Notes: generated from the sequence alone by a model not told the origin. A DNA stretch of 5,868 bases from an uncultured Bacteroidota bacterium (GCA_903819815.1 CAIJFC010000190.1:1-5868); one strand, 5' to 3'. Positions 1 to 5,606 are shown, counted from the first letter of the stretch. Made by a program: numbers and translations.

Positions 1-787
1 ATATGCCTTAGCAAGTCCTAAAACACTAACTATTTGGGAAGCGCAATTTGGAGATTTCAGTAATGGAGCTCAAATTATGTTGGACCAATATATCTCTTGT
101 GGAGAAGATAAATGGAACAATCAAAACGGAATTGTACTTTTATTGCCTCACGGATATGAAAATCAAGGCGCTGAACATTCTTCTGCTAGAATGGAACGAT
201 ATTTACAACTTTGTGCTAGAAATAACATGTATGTTGCCGATTGTACAACGCCAGCCAACTTCTACCACTTGTTGAGAAGACAAATGAAAACTACTTTCCG
301 CAAGCCGCTTATTGTGTTTTCACCAAAAAGTTTATTGCGTGATCCAAGAGTGGTTTCTCCGATTGAAGATTTCGAAAAAGGAAGTTTCCAAGAAACTATC
401 GATGACAAAACCGTAAACAAAAAAGACGTTAAAACCTTGGTTTTCTGTACCGGAAAATTCTATTACGATATTACTGCTGAGAGAGAAAATAATGGCCGAA
501 ATGATGTAGCAGTCGTTAGAATCGAACAATTATTCCCATTTCCAGTGGAACAATTAAAAGAAATAATTTCCAACTATCCAAATGCTGACGATTATGTTTG
601 GGCACAGGAAGAACCAAGAAACATGGGAGCTTATAGCTTTATGCTAATGAATTTTGACTTGGTAAAATGGAGATTGGCCTCTTTAAGAGCCTACGCCGCA
701 CCAGCATCAGGAAGTTATACAAGAGCAAAACGCCGTCATGCCGATGCAATAAAAATGGTATTTGATAAAGATTTATTTAGAAAATAA
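1..787 (+). CDS. sucA: 2-oxoglutarate dehydrogenase E1 component, C-terminal part (5' end outside window)
   Basis: This is the last 261 codons of the thiamine-diphosphate E1 subunit, which decarboxylates 2-oxoglutarate and passes the succinyl group to the E2 lipoyl arm in the TCA cycle (cytoplasm). The reading frame is open from base 2, well before the first in-frame ATG at 77, and the upstream codons read TIWEAQFGDFSNGAQIM, a signature of SucA. The true start is therefore outside the window and a start at 77 would be wrong. Other SucA landmarks follow: LLLPHGYENQGAEHSSAR, CTTPANFYHLLRRQ, KPLIVFSPKSLLRDP and, near the C-terminus, WAQEEPRNMGAYSFM. These cover the transketolase-like pyrimidine-binding domain end and the C-terminal domain typical of OdhA/SucA E1. 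The frame is intact to the TAA at 785-787. The gene for its partner E2 lies 176 bp downstream on the same strand, as expected for a sucAB operon. Confidence 0.95.
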   Translation, partial: YALASPKTLTIWEAQFGDFSNGAQIMLDQYISCGEDKWNNQNGIVLLLPHGYENQGAEHSSARMERYLQLCARNNMYVADCTTPANFYHLLRRQMKTTFRKPLIVFSPKSLLRDPRVVSPIEDFEKGSFQETIDDKTVNKKDVKTLVFCTGKFYYDITAERENNGRNDVAVVRIEQLFPFPVEQLKEIISNYPNADDYVWAQEEPRNMGAYSFMLMNFDLVKWRLASLRAYAAPASGSYTRAKRRHADAIKMVFDKDLFRK

Positions 788-789
788 AT

Positions 790-886
790 AGGAGCGAATT
801 GTTCCCGAGTTTCAGGAATTGCAATTCCCGCTTTCGCCTTTATCTCTTCACTTCGTTACGAGGATATCGGCTCAATCGGGGCTAAT
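790..886. repeat. Palindromic dispersed-repeat-like element between sucA and sucB
   Basis: About 97 bp of non-coding sequence, clearly richer in G+C than its surroundings, fills the sucA-sucB gap. It contains a perfect 14-bp palindrome (GGAATTGCAATTCC, 815-828). A CCCG at 827-830 can pair with CGGG at 877-880, and an imperfect inner hairpin lies around 841-866 (ATCTC against GAGGAT, one bulge). It ends in CTCAATCGGGGCTAA. This layout (TTCCCGCTTTCGCC, then a variable hairpin, then GGATATCGGCTCAATCGGGGCT) resembles, from memory, a repeat scattered between genes in Flavobacterium genomes. I could not verify copy number. It could fold in the sucAB mRNA and alter E1:E2 stoichiometry, which is inference. 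Confidence 0.6.
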
Positions 887-925
887 AAATTTTTTATAAG
901 TATAAAATAAGTTGTTCACAGAGCG

Positions 926-955
926 ATTTAAAATTTAAAATTCATAATTTAAAAT
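926..955. repeat. AT-rich leader tract with three ATTTAAAAT units before sucB
   Basis: The 30 bases ending 8 bp before the sucB ATG contain ATTTAAAAT three times (926-934, 933-941, 947-955), the first two sharing two bases. The tract would be nearly unstructured in mRNA and supplies the A/T-rich context that Bacteroidota use for initiation in place of a Shine-Dalgarno site. I see no TAnnTTTG promoter box in it, so sucB is probably read through from sucA. Similar tracts are, from memory, common beside flavobacterial repeats. Confidence 0.4.
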
Positions 956-963
956 AATAAAAC

Positions 964-2187
964 ATGATTTTAGAAATGAAAGTTCCCTCACCGGGAGAAT
1001 CAATAAAAGAAGTTGAAATTGCAACTTGGTTAGTAAAAGATGGCGATTATGTAGAAAAAGACCAGGCAATTGCTGAGGTAGATTCTGATAAAGCAACCCT
1101 AGAATTGCCAGCAGAAGCCAGCGGAATTATTACATTAAAAGCCGAAGAAGGCGATGCAGTTGCCGTTGGCGCAGTAGTTTGCTTAATTGATACCGAAGGC
1201 GCCCCCTCCGCCCCCAAAGGGGGAACTACTACAGAAGCTGTTGAAAAAGTTACTGAAATAAAAAAAGAAGAAATTAAAGCAGCTCCAGTTGTTGCAACAA
1301 ATTCTTATGCGACAGGAACGCCTTCACCAGCCGCTAAAAAAATATTAGACGAAAAAAACATCCAACCTTCAACTATTGTTGGAACCGGAAAAGACGGAAG
1401 AATCACTAAAGAGGATGCGGTAAACTCCGTTCCTTCAATGGGAACTCCAACAGGAGGTTCTAGAGGTGTAGAAAGAACAAAATTATCAATGTTGCGTCGT
1501 AAAGTAGCAGAAAGATTAGTTGCTGCAAAAAACGATACCGCCATGTTAACGACATTTAATGAAGTAAACATGACGCCAATTAACACCTTACGAAATGAAT
1601 ACAAAGAGGCATTCAAAGCCAAACACGATGGAGTTGGTTTAGGATACATGTCGTTTTTCACCAAAGCGGTTACTAGAGCTTTGGCCTTATTCCCAGATGT
1701 AAACTCAATGATGGACGGAGATTATAAAATAGGTTATGATTTTTGTGATATTTCAATTGCCGTTTCTGGACCAAAAGGATTGATGGTTCCTGTAGTTAGA
1801 GATGCTCATAATTTAACTTTCAGAGGAATTGAAGCAGAAATAAAAAGATTAGCTATAAAAGCACGTGACGGACAAATTACTGTTGATGACATGACCGGAG
1901 GGACGTTCACTATTACCAACGGAGGCGTTTTTGGAAGCATGTTGAGCACGCCAATTATCAACCCACCACAATCTGGAATTTTAGGAATGCACAATATTAT
2001 TGAGCGCCCAATTGCGGTAAATGGTAAAGTTGAAATCCACCCAATGATGTATGTTGCCTTATCGTATGACCACAGAATCATTGACGGAAGGGAGTCGGTA
2101 GGGTTCTTAGTTGCCGTTAAAGAAGCATTAGAAAACCCATTGGAATTATTGTGTGACAACAATCCTAAGAAAGCGTTTGAATTATAA
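964..2187 (+). CDS. sucB: Dihydrolipoyllysine-residue succinyltransferase (2-oxoglutarate dehydrogenase E2)
   Basis: This 407-residue protein is the E2 core of the 2-oxoglutarate dehydrogenase complex. Its lipoyl arm receives succinyl groups from E1 and transfers them to CoA. Domains in order are an N-terminal biotinyl/lipoyl domain (about 1-77) with the lipoylation site DSDKAT, Lys43; an Ala/Pro/Thr/Glu-rich flexible linker (about 78-115); a peripheral subunit-binding domain (about 118-153; TPSPAAKKILDEK, GTGKDGRITKEDA); and the 2-oxoacid dehydrogenase acyltransferase domain (about 172-407) ending in SYDHRIIDGR, with catalytic His370 and Asp374. Length matches the family (about 400-420). The start at 964 is chosen because MILEMKVPSPGES begins the lipoyl domain directly; Met5 is possible but less likely. 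Succinyl rather than acetyl specificity is inferred from the upstream sucA. The linker holds an odd GC-rich stretch (residues 80-89) described separately. The gene ends 18 bp before a strong terminator. Confidence 0.96.
   Translation: MILEMKVPSPGESIKEVEIATWLVKDGDYVEKDQAIAEVDSDKATLELPAEASGIITLKAEEGDAVAVGAVVCLIDTEGAPSAPKGGTTTEAVEKVTEIKKEEIKAAPVVATNSYATGTPSPAAKKILDEKNIQPSTIVGTGKDGRITKEDAVNSVPSMGTPTGGSRGVERTKLSMLRRKVAERLVAAKNDTAMLTTFNEVNMTPINTLRNEYKEAFKAKHDGVGLGYMSFFTKAVTRALALFPDVNSMMDGDYKIGYDFCDISIAVSGPKGLMVPVVRDAHNLTFRGIEAEIKRLAIKARDGQITVDDMTGGTFTITNGGVFGSMLSTPIINPPQSGILGMHNIIERPIAVNGKVEIHPMMYVALSYDHRIIDGRESVGFLVAVKEALENPLELLCDNNPKKAFEL
1201..1230. repeat. GC-rich hairpin repeat-like insert inside the sucB linker
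   Basis: Bases 1201-1224 are 19/24 G+C in an otherwise AT-rich gene. They contain CCCCC-AAA-GGGGG (1211-1223), a 5-bp hairpin, preceded by a second C-run (1202-1206). Read in frame they encode APSAPKGG, continuing as TT, in the E2 linker between the lipoyl and subunit-binding domains. From memory this string is a recurrent intergenic motif in Flavobacterium genomes. Its exact ends and copy number cannot be fixed from one copy. Confidence 0.5.
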
Positions 2188-2205
2188 ACTTTAAAATAGC
2201 AATAT

Positions 2206-2243
2206 ATAAAATCCCGTTTAGTTGATACTAAACGGGATTTTAT
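2206..2243 (+). terminator. Intrinsic terminator after sucB, probably bidirectional
   Basis: A perfect 17-bp stem (2206-2222 with 2227-2243) closes on a TGAT tetraloop. The core is AAAATCCCGTTTAG against CTAAACGGGATTTT, so the GC centre is flanked by an A-run on one side and a T-run on the other, allowing termination from either strand. It begins 18 bp after the sucB stop and separates the suc unit from the promoter of the next gene. Confidence 0.9.
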
Positions 2244-2250
2244 TTGTAAA

Positions 2251-2283
2251 TTGAATTCAAAACCAATCAAAATAGTACCTTTG
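2251..2283 (+). promoter_or_regulatory. Bacteroidota-type promoter for the tatD-like gene
   Basis: TACCTTTG at 2276-2283 matches the Bacteroidota -7 consensus TAnnTTTG exactly. TTG at 2251-2253 lies 22 bp upstream, within the 17-23 bp spacing reported for -33 boxes in Flavobacterium. Transcription would begin near 2287-2290, leaving a leader of only about 10-15 bases before the ATG at 2301. The position directly after the sucB terminator supports it. No start site has been measured. Confidence 0.65.
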
Positions 2284-2300
2284 TTTTTTGAAAAATTAAA

Positions 2301-3068
2301 ATGACAATCACCGATACCCATACCCATTTATATTCTGAAGAATTCGACATTGATCGTGACGAAATGATGCTGCGAGCCATAAATAATGGGGTAACGCGTT
2401 TTTTTATCCCTGCAATTGATTCTAATTATATCCAAAAAATGTATGCTTTAGAATCGGATTATCCCAACAATGTATTTTTGATGATGGGGTTGCACCCAAC
2501 GCATGTTAAGGACAATTATTTGGAAGAGTTGCAAATGGTAGAACAGGAATTGGCAACCAGAAAATTTGTTGCAATCGGCGAAATCGGAATTGATTTGTAT
2601 TGGGATAAAACCCATTTAAAAGAACAGCAAATTGCTTTTAGGAGACAAATTCAATTGGCAAAAAAATATAAATTACCTATTGTAATTCATTGTCGTGAGG
2701 CTTTCGATGAGATATTTGAAATATTAGAGGAAGAGAAATCAGCCGATTTATTTGGAATTTTTCATTGCTTTTCAGGTACCTACGAACAAGCATTACAAGC
2801 GATTTTCTATAATATGAAATTGGGAATAGGAGGAGTAGTCACTTTCAAAAATGGCAAAATCGATCAGTTTATCAATCAAATCGACTTGAAGCACCTCGTT
2901 TTAGAAACAGATTCACCGTATTTGGCGCCAATTCCTTTTCGAGGAAAAAGAAATGAAAGCAGTTATATTGTGAATGTAGTTGATAAATTAGCTGCACTTT
3001 ATGGATTATCATCAGAAGAAATTGCTATCCAAACCACGGAAAATTCCAAAGCCGTTTTCGGGATTTAA
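2301..3068 (+). CDS. TatD-family metal-dependent hydrolase (putative DNase)
   Basis: This 255-residue cytoplasmic TIM-barrel protein belongs to the TatD/YcfH/YjjV group of the amidohydrolase superfamily. Members bind two divalent metals, and several have 3'-5' exonuclease activity on DNA. The metal-site motifs are present in family order: DTHTHL (His7, His9), GLHP (His65), GEIGID (Glu94), VIHCRE (His130), HCFSG (His155) and ETDSPYLAP (Asp204). Length is normal (about 255-265) and there is no signal peptide. The start at 2301 puts the DTHTH motif at residue 5, as usual for the family. The gene is preceded by its own promoter and followed after 61 bp by the acyltransferase gene. The exact substrate is not evident, and family membership does not tell which TatD paralogue this is. 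Confidence in the family is high; DNase activity is inferred from the family. Confidence 0.92.
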   Translation: MTITDTHTHLYSEEFDIDRDEMMLRAINNGVTRFFIPAIDSNYIQKMYALESDYPNNVFLMMGLHPTHVKDNYLEELQMVEQELATRKFVAIGEIGIDLYWDKTHLKEQQIAFRRQIQLAKKYKLPIVIHCREAFDEIFEILEEEKSADLFGIFHCFSGTYEQALQAIFYNMKLGIGGVVTFKNGKIDQFINQIDLKHLVLETDSPYLAPIPFRGKRNESSYIVNVVDKLAALYGLSSEEIAIQTTENSKAVFGI

Positions 3069-3101
3069 TCACTTTAAAAGTATAAATTCGATAAAATTTC
3101 G

Positions 3102-3109
3102 TTCATTTG
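3102..3109 (+). promoter_or_regulatory. Weak candidate -7 box upstream of the acyltransferase
   Basis: TTCATTTG in the 61-bp gap after the tatD-like gene differs from TAnnTTTG at one position and lies 20 bp before the ATG at 3130. No convincing -33 TTG stands at the right distance. It may give a secondary internal start, but co-transcription from the upstream promoter is equally likely. Confidence 0.3.
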
Positions 3110-3129
3110 TGAATAAAACTTAAATGTAA

Positions 3130-4266
3130 ATGTCAAAATTTGATTCTATAAGACCCTATTATGACGCCGAAATAAACGGCGCTTTAAAAGATACAGTGGA
3201 CCATCCAATGATGAAGGCATTAATGGAATTTACATTTCCCGGAGTGGATGAAGAGGTATGGAAAACACAATTGAAGAAAACCTATTCTACGAGAGATTTT
3301 CAAAGTAATTTTATTTATCATTCCATACAAAAAGTAATAGAACTGACTTCTGAAGGGGTAACTACATCGGGATTCGAAACTTTAGAACAAAATACTTCCT
3401 ATTTATTTATATCCAACCACAGAGACATTATTTTAGATACTTCCATTTTAAATGGGTGCTTATTTGACCATGGATTATTGATGACTGCCTCAGCAATTGG
3501 GGACAACTTGGTTAAAAAATCATTCATGAATATCCTAGCGAAAATCAATAGAAACTTCTTAGTTTTAAGAGGGTTGCCGCCAAGAGAATTATTACAAAGT
3601 TCCAAGTTATTGTCTGAATATATTGCTCAATTATTATTAAGAGAAAACAGATCGGTTTGGATTGCACAGCGCGAAGGACGCACAAAAGACGGAAATGACG
3701 CCACAAATCCGGGAGTTTTAAAAATGCTTTCTATGGGATCTGAAGAGGAAAATGTGATCAACTATTTTAAGAAAATTAAAATTGTTCCTATTTCTATATC
3801 CTACGAATACGATCCTACTGATGCTTTAAAAATGCCTCAATTAATTGCAGAAGCAAATAATGAGGTGTATGTAAAAGCGAAAAATGAAGATTTTAATACA
3901 CTACTAAGTGGAATCATGGGTCCGAAAAAAAGGATCCATATTAGTGTTGGAAAAATACTAGATACCGAGTTGGATGCTATAGGTTCAGAATTTGAAAATA
4001 CCAATAAACAAGTTCAAGCGTTGGCTCTAGTTTTAGATAATTCAATTATAAAAAACTATAAATTATGGCCTACCAATTATATCGCTTATGATATTTTAAA
4101 CGCTTCAACAGAATTTTCTCATTTATATACTCCAGATGAAAAAGCACTTTTTGAACGTAGATTAGAAATGAGAATTGATCATTGCAATGAATTTTTGAAG
4201 CAAAGTTTCCTTGCAATGTATGCCAATCCGGTAGTCAATAAAATGAAATTAGAAGATGCAATCTAA
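3130..4266 (+). CDS. Glycerophosphate/lysophosphatidate acyltransferase-like protein (PlsB/PlsC superfamily)
   Basis: This 378-residue protein has the block pattern of glycerophospholipid acyltransferases, which acylate glycerol-3-phosphate or 1-acyl-glycerol-3-phosphate during membrane lipid synthesis. Block I is ISNHRDIILD (His97), block II is around LVLRGLPPREL (144-154), block III is IAQREGRTKDGND (178-190), and block IV is IVPISISYEYDP (218-229). The REGRTKDG and VPISISYE blocks look closer to PlsB-type GPATs than to short PlsC enzymes, though the protein is far shorter than E. coli PlsB (about 800 residues). In block I the aspartate after His97 falls at 103 (HX5D) instead of the canonical HX4D. 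No clear transmembrane segment or signal peptide is seen, so it is probably a peripheral membrane enzyme. The ATG at 3130 follows immediately on an in-frame ATG-TAA pair (3124-3129), which rules out an upstream extension. Its 3' end overlaps the asparaginase start. The exact acceptor is not determined. Confidence 0.82.
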   Translation: MSKFDSIRPYYDAEINGALKDTVDHPMMKALMEFTFPGVDEEVWKTQLKKTYSTRDFQSNFIYHSIQKVIELTSEGVTTSGFETLEQNTSYLFISNHRDIILDTSILNGCLFDHGLLMTASAIGDNLVKKSFMNILAKINRNFLVLRGLPPRELLQSSKLLSEYIAQLLLRENRSVWIAQREGRTKDGNDATNPGVLKMLSMGSEEENVINYFKKIKIVPISISYEYDPTDALKMPQLIAEANNEVYVKAKNEDFNTLLSGIMGPKKRIHISVGKILDTELDAIGSEFENTNKQVQALALVLDNSIIKNYKLWPTNYIAYDILNASTEFSHLYTPDEKALFERRLEMRIDHCNEFLKQSFLAMYANPVVNKMKLEDAI

Positions 4267-5281
4267 AGCTAAAATATTATTAATTTACACCGGCGGCACT
4301 ATCGGAATGATGAAAGATTTCGAAACAGGGGCCTTGAAAGCTTTTAATTTCAGTAAATTAATTTCTAAAATTCCCGAATTAAAACAACTAGATTGTGAGA
4401 TAGAAACCATATCATTCGAAAAGCCTTTGGATTCCTCCAACATGACTTCCATTCATTGGATTTCTATTGCTAATAGTATTCAAAAAAATTACGATTCTTT
4501 TGATGGTTTTGTAGTCTTACATGGTTCAGACACGATGTCCTATACCGCTTCGGCACTGAGTTTTATGCTGGAAAATCTATCTAAACCGGTAATTATAACT
4601 GGCTCTCAATTGCCTATTGGAGATTTGAGAACGGATGCCAAAGAAAATTTAATAACCGCAATTCAAATCGCTTCTTTACAAACAAAAAATGAAGCCGTTA
4701 TTTCAGAAGTAGGCCTTTATTTTGAATACAAGTTGTACCGAGGGAATAGAACTACGAAAATAAACGCAGAACACTTCAATGCATTTGCTTCACCAAATTA
4801 CCCTGAATTGGCTGAATCGGGAGTGCATTTAAAAATAAACACTCCTTTTTTATTACCTAAATCAAGTAAAAAATTCAAGATCAATACTGAATTAGATGAT
4901 CACGTTGCGGTAATAAAAATGTTTCCAGGAATTAACGAATCGGTTTTATCAGCAATATTAAATATTCCAAACTTAAAAGGAATTATATTAGAAACGTACG
5001 GATCTGGGAATGCCCCAACAGACGAATGGTTTATTTCTCTTCTAAAGAAAGCCATTAAAAGCGGCTTACATATCGTCAATGTTACCCAATGCTCCGGCGG
5101 AAGTGTAACTATGGGCCATTATGAAACGAGCACGTTGTTGAAAAAAATCGGAGTAATTTCAGGAAAAGACATCACCACAGAAGCTGCGGTTACCAAATTA
5201 ATGTTCCTACTTGGGCAAAAAGTTCCAGCAAAAGATTTCAAAAATTATTTTGAAACTTCTATTCGTGGGGAAATATCATAA
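4256..5281 (+). CDS. ansA: Type I (cytoplasmic) L-asparaginase
   Basis: This 341-residue enzyme hydrolyses L-asparagine to aspartate and ammonia. Family motifs are the N-terminal YTGGTIGM (nucleophile Thr12), LDSSNM (Ser60), LHGSDTMSYTASALSF (Ser91, Asp92), TGSQLP, LYRGNRTTKIN (Lys168) and a C-terminal TQCSGGSVTMGHYETS with TTEAAVTKL. Length agrees with E. coli AnsA (338). There is no signal peptide, which separates it from periplasmic type II enzymes, and the RGNRTTK and TQC segments match the region of type I enzymes that forms the allosteric asparagine site. The residue normally Thr in HGTDT is Ser here, a conservative change that keeps a hydroxyl. The start ATG at 4256 lies inside the acyltransferase gene (11-bp overlap), which points to translational coupling. 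A T-tract hairpin follows at 5288. Confidence 0.93.
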   Translation: MQSKAKILLIYTGGTIGMMKDFETGALKAFNFSKLISKIPELKQLDCEIETISFEKPLDSSNMTSIHWISIANSIQKNYDSFDGFVVLHGSDTMSYTASALSFMLENLSKPVIITGSQLPIGDLRTDAKENLITAIQIASLQTKNEAVISEVGLYFEYKLYRGNRTTKINAEHFNAFASPNYPELAESGVHLKINTPFLLPKSSKKFKINTELDDHVAVIKMFPGINESVLSAILNIPNLKGIILETYGSGNAPTDEWFISLLKKAIKSGLHIVNVTQCSGGSVTMGHYETSTLLKKIGVISGKDITTEAAVTKLMFLLGQKVPAKDFKNYFETSIRGEIS

Positions 5282-5287
5282 ATCTCT

Positions 5288-5318
5288 TTAATAAACTTTT
5301 ATTAACGACTTTTTTTTT
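5288..5318 (+). terminator. AT-rich hairpin with T9 tract after the asparaginase gene
   Basis: TTAATAAA (5288-5295) pairs with TTTATTAA (5298-5305), a perfect 8-bp stem on a minimal loop. Four bases later comes a run of nine T (5310-5318). The stem is all A-T and so weak, but the long T-run and its position 6 bp after the stop codon, before a tRNA gene, favour termination. Confidence 0.55.
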
Positions 5319-5338
5319 AGTTATTTGCAAACCCAAAT

Positions 5339-5423
5339 AGAGAGGTGGCCGAGTGGCTGAAGGCGCACGCTTGGAAAGCGTGTATATGGCAACATATCGA
5401 GGGTTCGAATCCCTTTCTCTCTG
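5339..5423 (+). tRNA. tRNA-Ser (anticodon GGA)
   Basis: The 85-nt cloverleaf folds by eye. The acceptor stem is AGAGAGG (5339-5345) with TCTCTCT (5416-5422), the last pair G-U. The D-arm begins TGGCCGAGTGGCTGAAGGC. The anticodon stem CACGC/GCGTG encloses loop TTGGAAA with anticodon GGA at 5373-5375, reading UCC and UCU serine codons. A long class II variable arm (ATATG-GCAA-CATAT) is diagnostic of serine among such tRNAs, and the T-arm is GAGGG-TTCGAAT-CCCTT. The discriminator is G (5423). The CCA tail is not encoded, since CAAA follows. The 28 bp covering its 3' end recur at 5577. A TTTG 12 bp upstream (5324-5327) may be part of its promoter. Confidence 0.97.
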
Positions 5424-5435
5424 CAAAGAATGAAT
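5408..5435 (+). repeat. Direct repeat copy 1: 3' end of tRNA-Ser plus 12 bp
   Basis: This 28-bp block runs from the T-loop (AATCCC) through the acceptor 3' strand and the discriminator, then 12 bp beyond. It is identical, base for base, to 5577-5604 (offset 169). Identity stops sharply on both sides: G5407 faces T5576 and G5436 faces T5605. The tRNA 3' end is the classic attachment site of tyrosine-recombinase elements. Confidence 0.95.
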
Positions 5436-5460
5436 GCTTCCTGAAAGGGAAGCGTTTTTT
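5433..5460 (+). terminator. Terminator of tRNA-Ser
   Basis: GCTTCCT (5436-5442) pairs with GGGAAGC (5447-5453) around a GAAA tetraloop. Flanking AAT/GTT pairs extend the stem to 10 bp, and a T6 run follows (5455-5460). It begins 10 bp after the tRNA and overlaps the end of the direct repeat. Confidence 0.85.
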
Positions 5461-5576
5461 GTTTTACAGCGGGACAAACTTTTTAGTTTGTACAAGCGTA
5501 GAAAATAAAATATGATTTGGCATTTAATGCCAGACAGTCATTCTTTGTGAGTTCCTCCTCGCGGGATAACAAAGTT
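5461..5576. other. Non-coding, hairpin-rich spacer between the two tRNA 3'-end copies
   Basis: No credible ORF is present. Three inverted repeats lie in tandem: ACAAACT-TTTT-AGTTTGT (5474-5491), TGGCAT-TTA-ATGCCA (5518-5532), and GGGATAAC-AAA-GTTAATCCC (5563-5582, one bulged A). The last runs into the second tRNA-end copy. The GC-richer stretch 5550-5566 (GTTCCTCCTCGCGGGAT) differs from the AT-rich background. It could be the residue of a small element or a degraded tRNA gene; no recombinase or tRNA 5' half is visible. Confidence 0.5.
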
Positions 5577-5604
5577 AATCCCTTTCTCTCTGCAAAGAAT
5601 GAAT
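5577..5604 (+). repeat. Direct repeat copy 2: orphan tRNA-Ser 3' end (att-like or tRNA remnant)
   Basis: This is an exact 28-bp copy of 5408-5435, containing the T-stem 3' strand, acceptor 3' strand, discriminator and 12 flanking bases of tRNA-Ser. It has no matching tRNA body: the sequence before it lacks the TTCG T-loop half, anticodon arm and 5' acceptor. It is followed after 2 bp by its own terminator hairpin, as a real tRNA end would be. Confidence 0.9.
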
Positions 5605-5606
5605 TC

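Noticed and set aside
48..275. Plus-strand 75-codon ORF overlapping the sucA end
   Set aside because: Out of frame with the clearly conserved SucA sequence; a shadow ORF.
77..787. A 236-codon gene starting at the ATG at 77
   Set aside because: The same frame is open back to base 2 with SucA-specific residues, so 77 is an internal methionine of a truncated-by-window gene.
1305..1664. Minus-strand ORF of 119 codons opposite sucB
   Set aside because: Fully antisense to the E2 subunit-binding and catalytic region, without recognisable domain or start context.
1806..2327. Minus-strand ORF of 173 codons opposite sucB
   Set aside because: It lies opposite the conserved catalytic domain of sucB and runs through the terminator and the tatD-like start. 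No recognisable motif; a codon-bias shadow.
5259..5495. Minus-strand ORF of 78 codons across the tRNA-Ser gene
   Set aside because: It is the antisense of the tRNA (RERDSNPRYV... is the usual spurious translation of a reversed tRNA-Ser) plus the ends of the asparaginase gene and terminator hairpins. It has no family resemblance or start signal.
5577..5604. A second complete tRNA-Ser gene
   Set aside because: Only the 3' 16 tRNA bases and the following 12 bp are present; no anticodon arm, D-arm or 5' acceptor strand precedes it.
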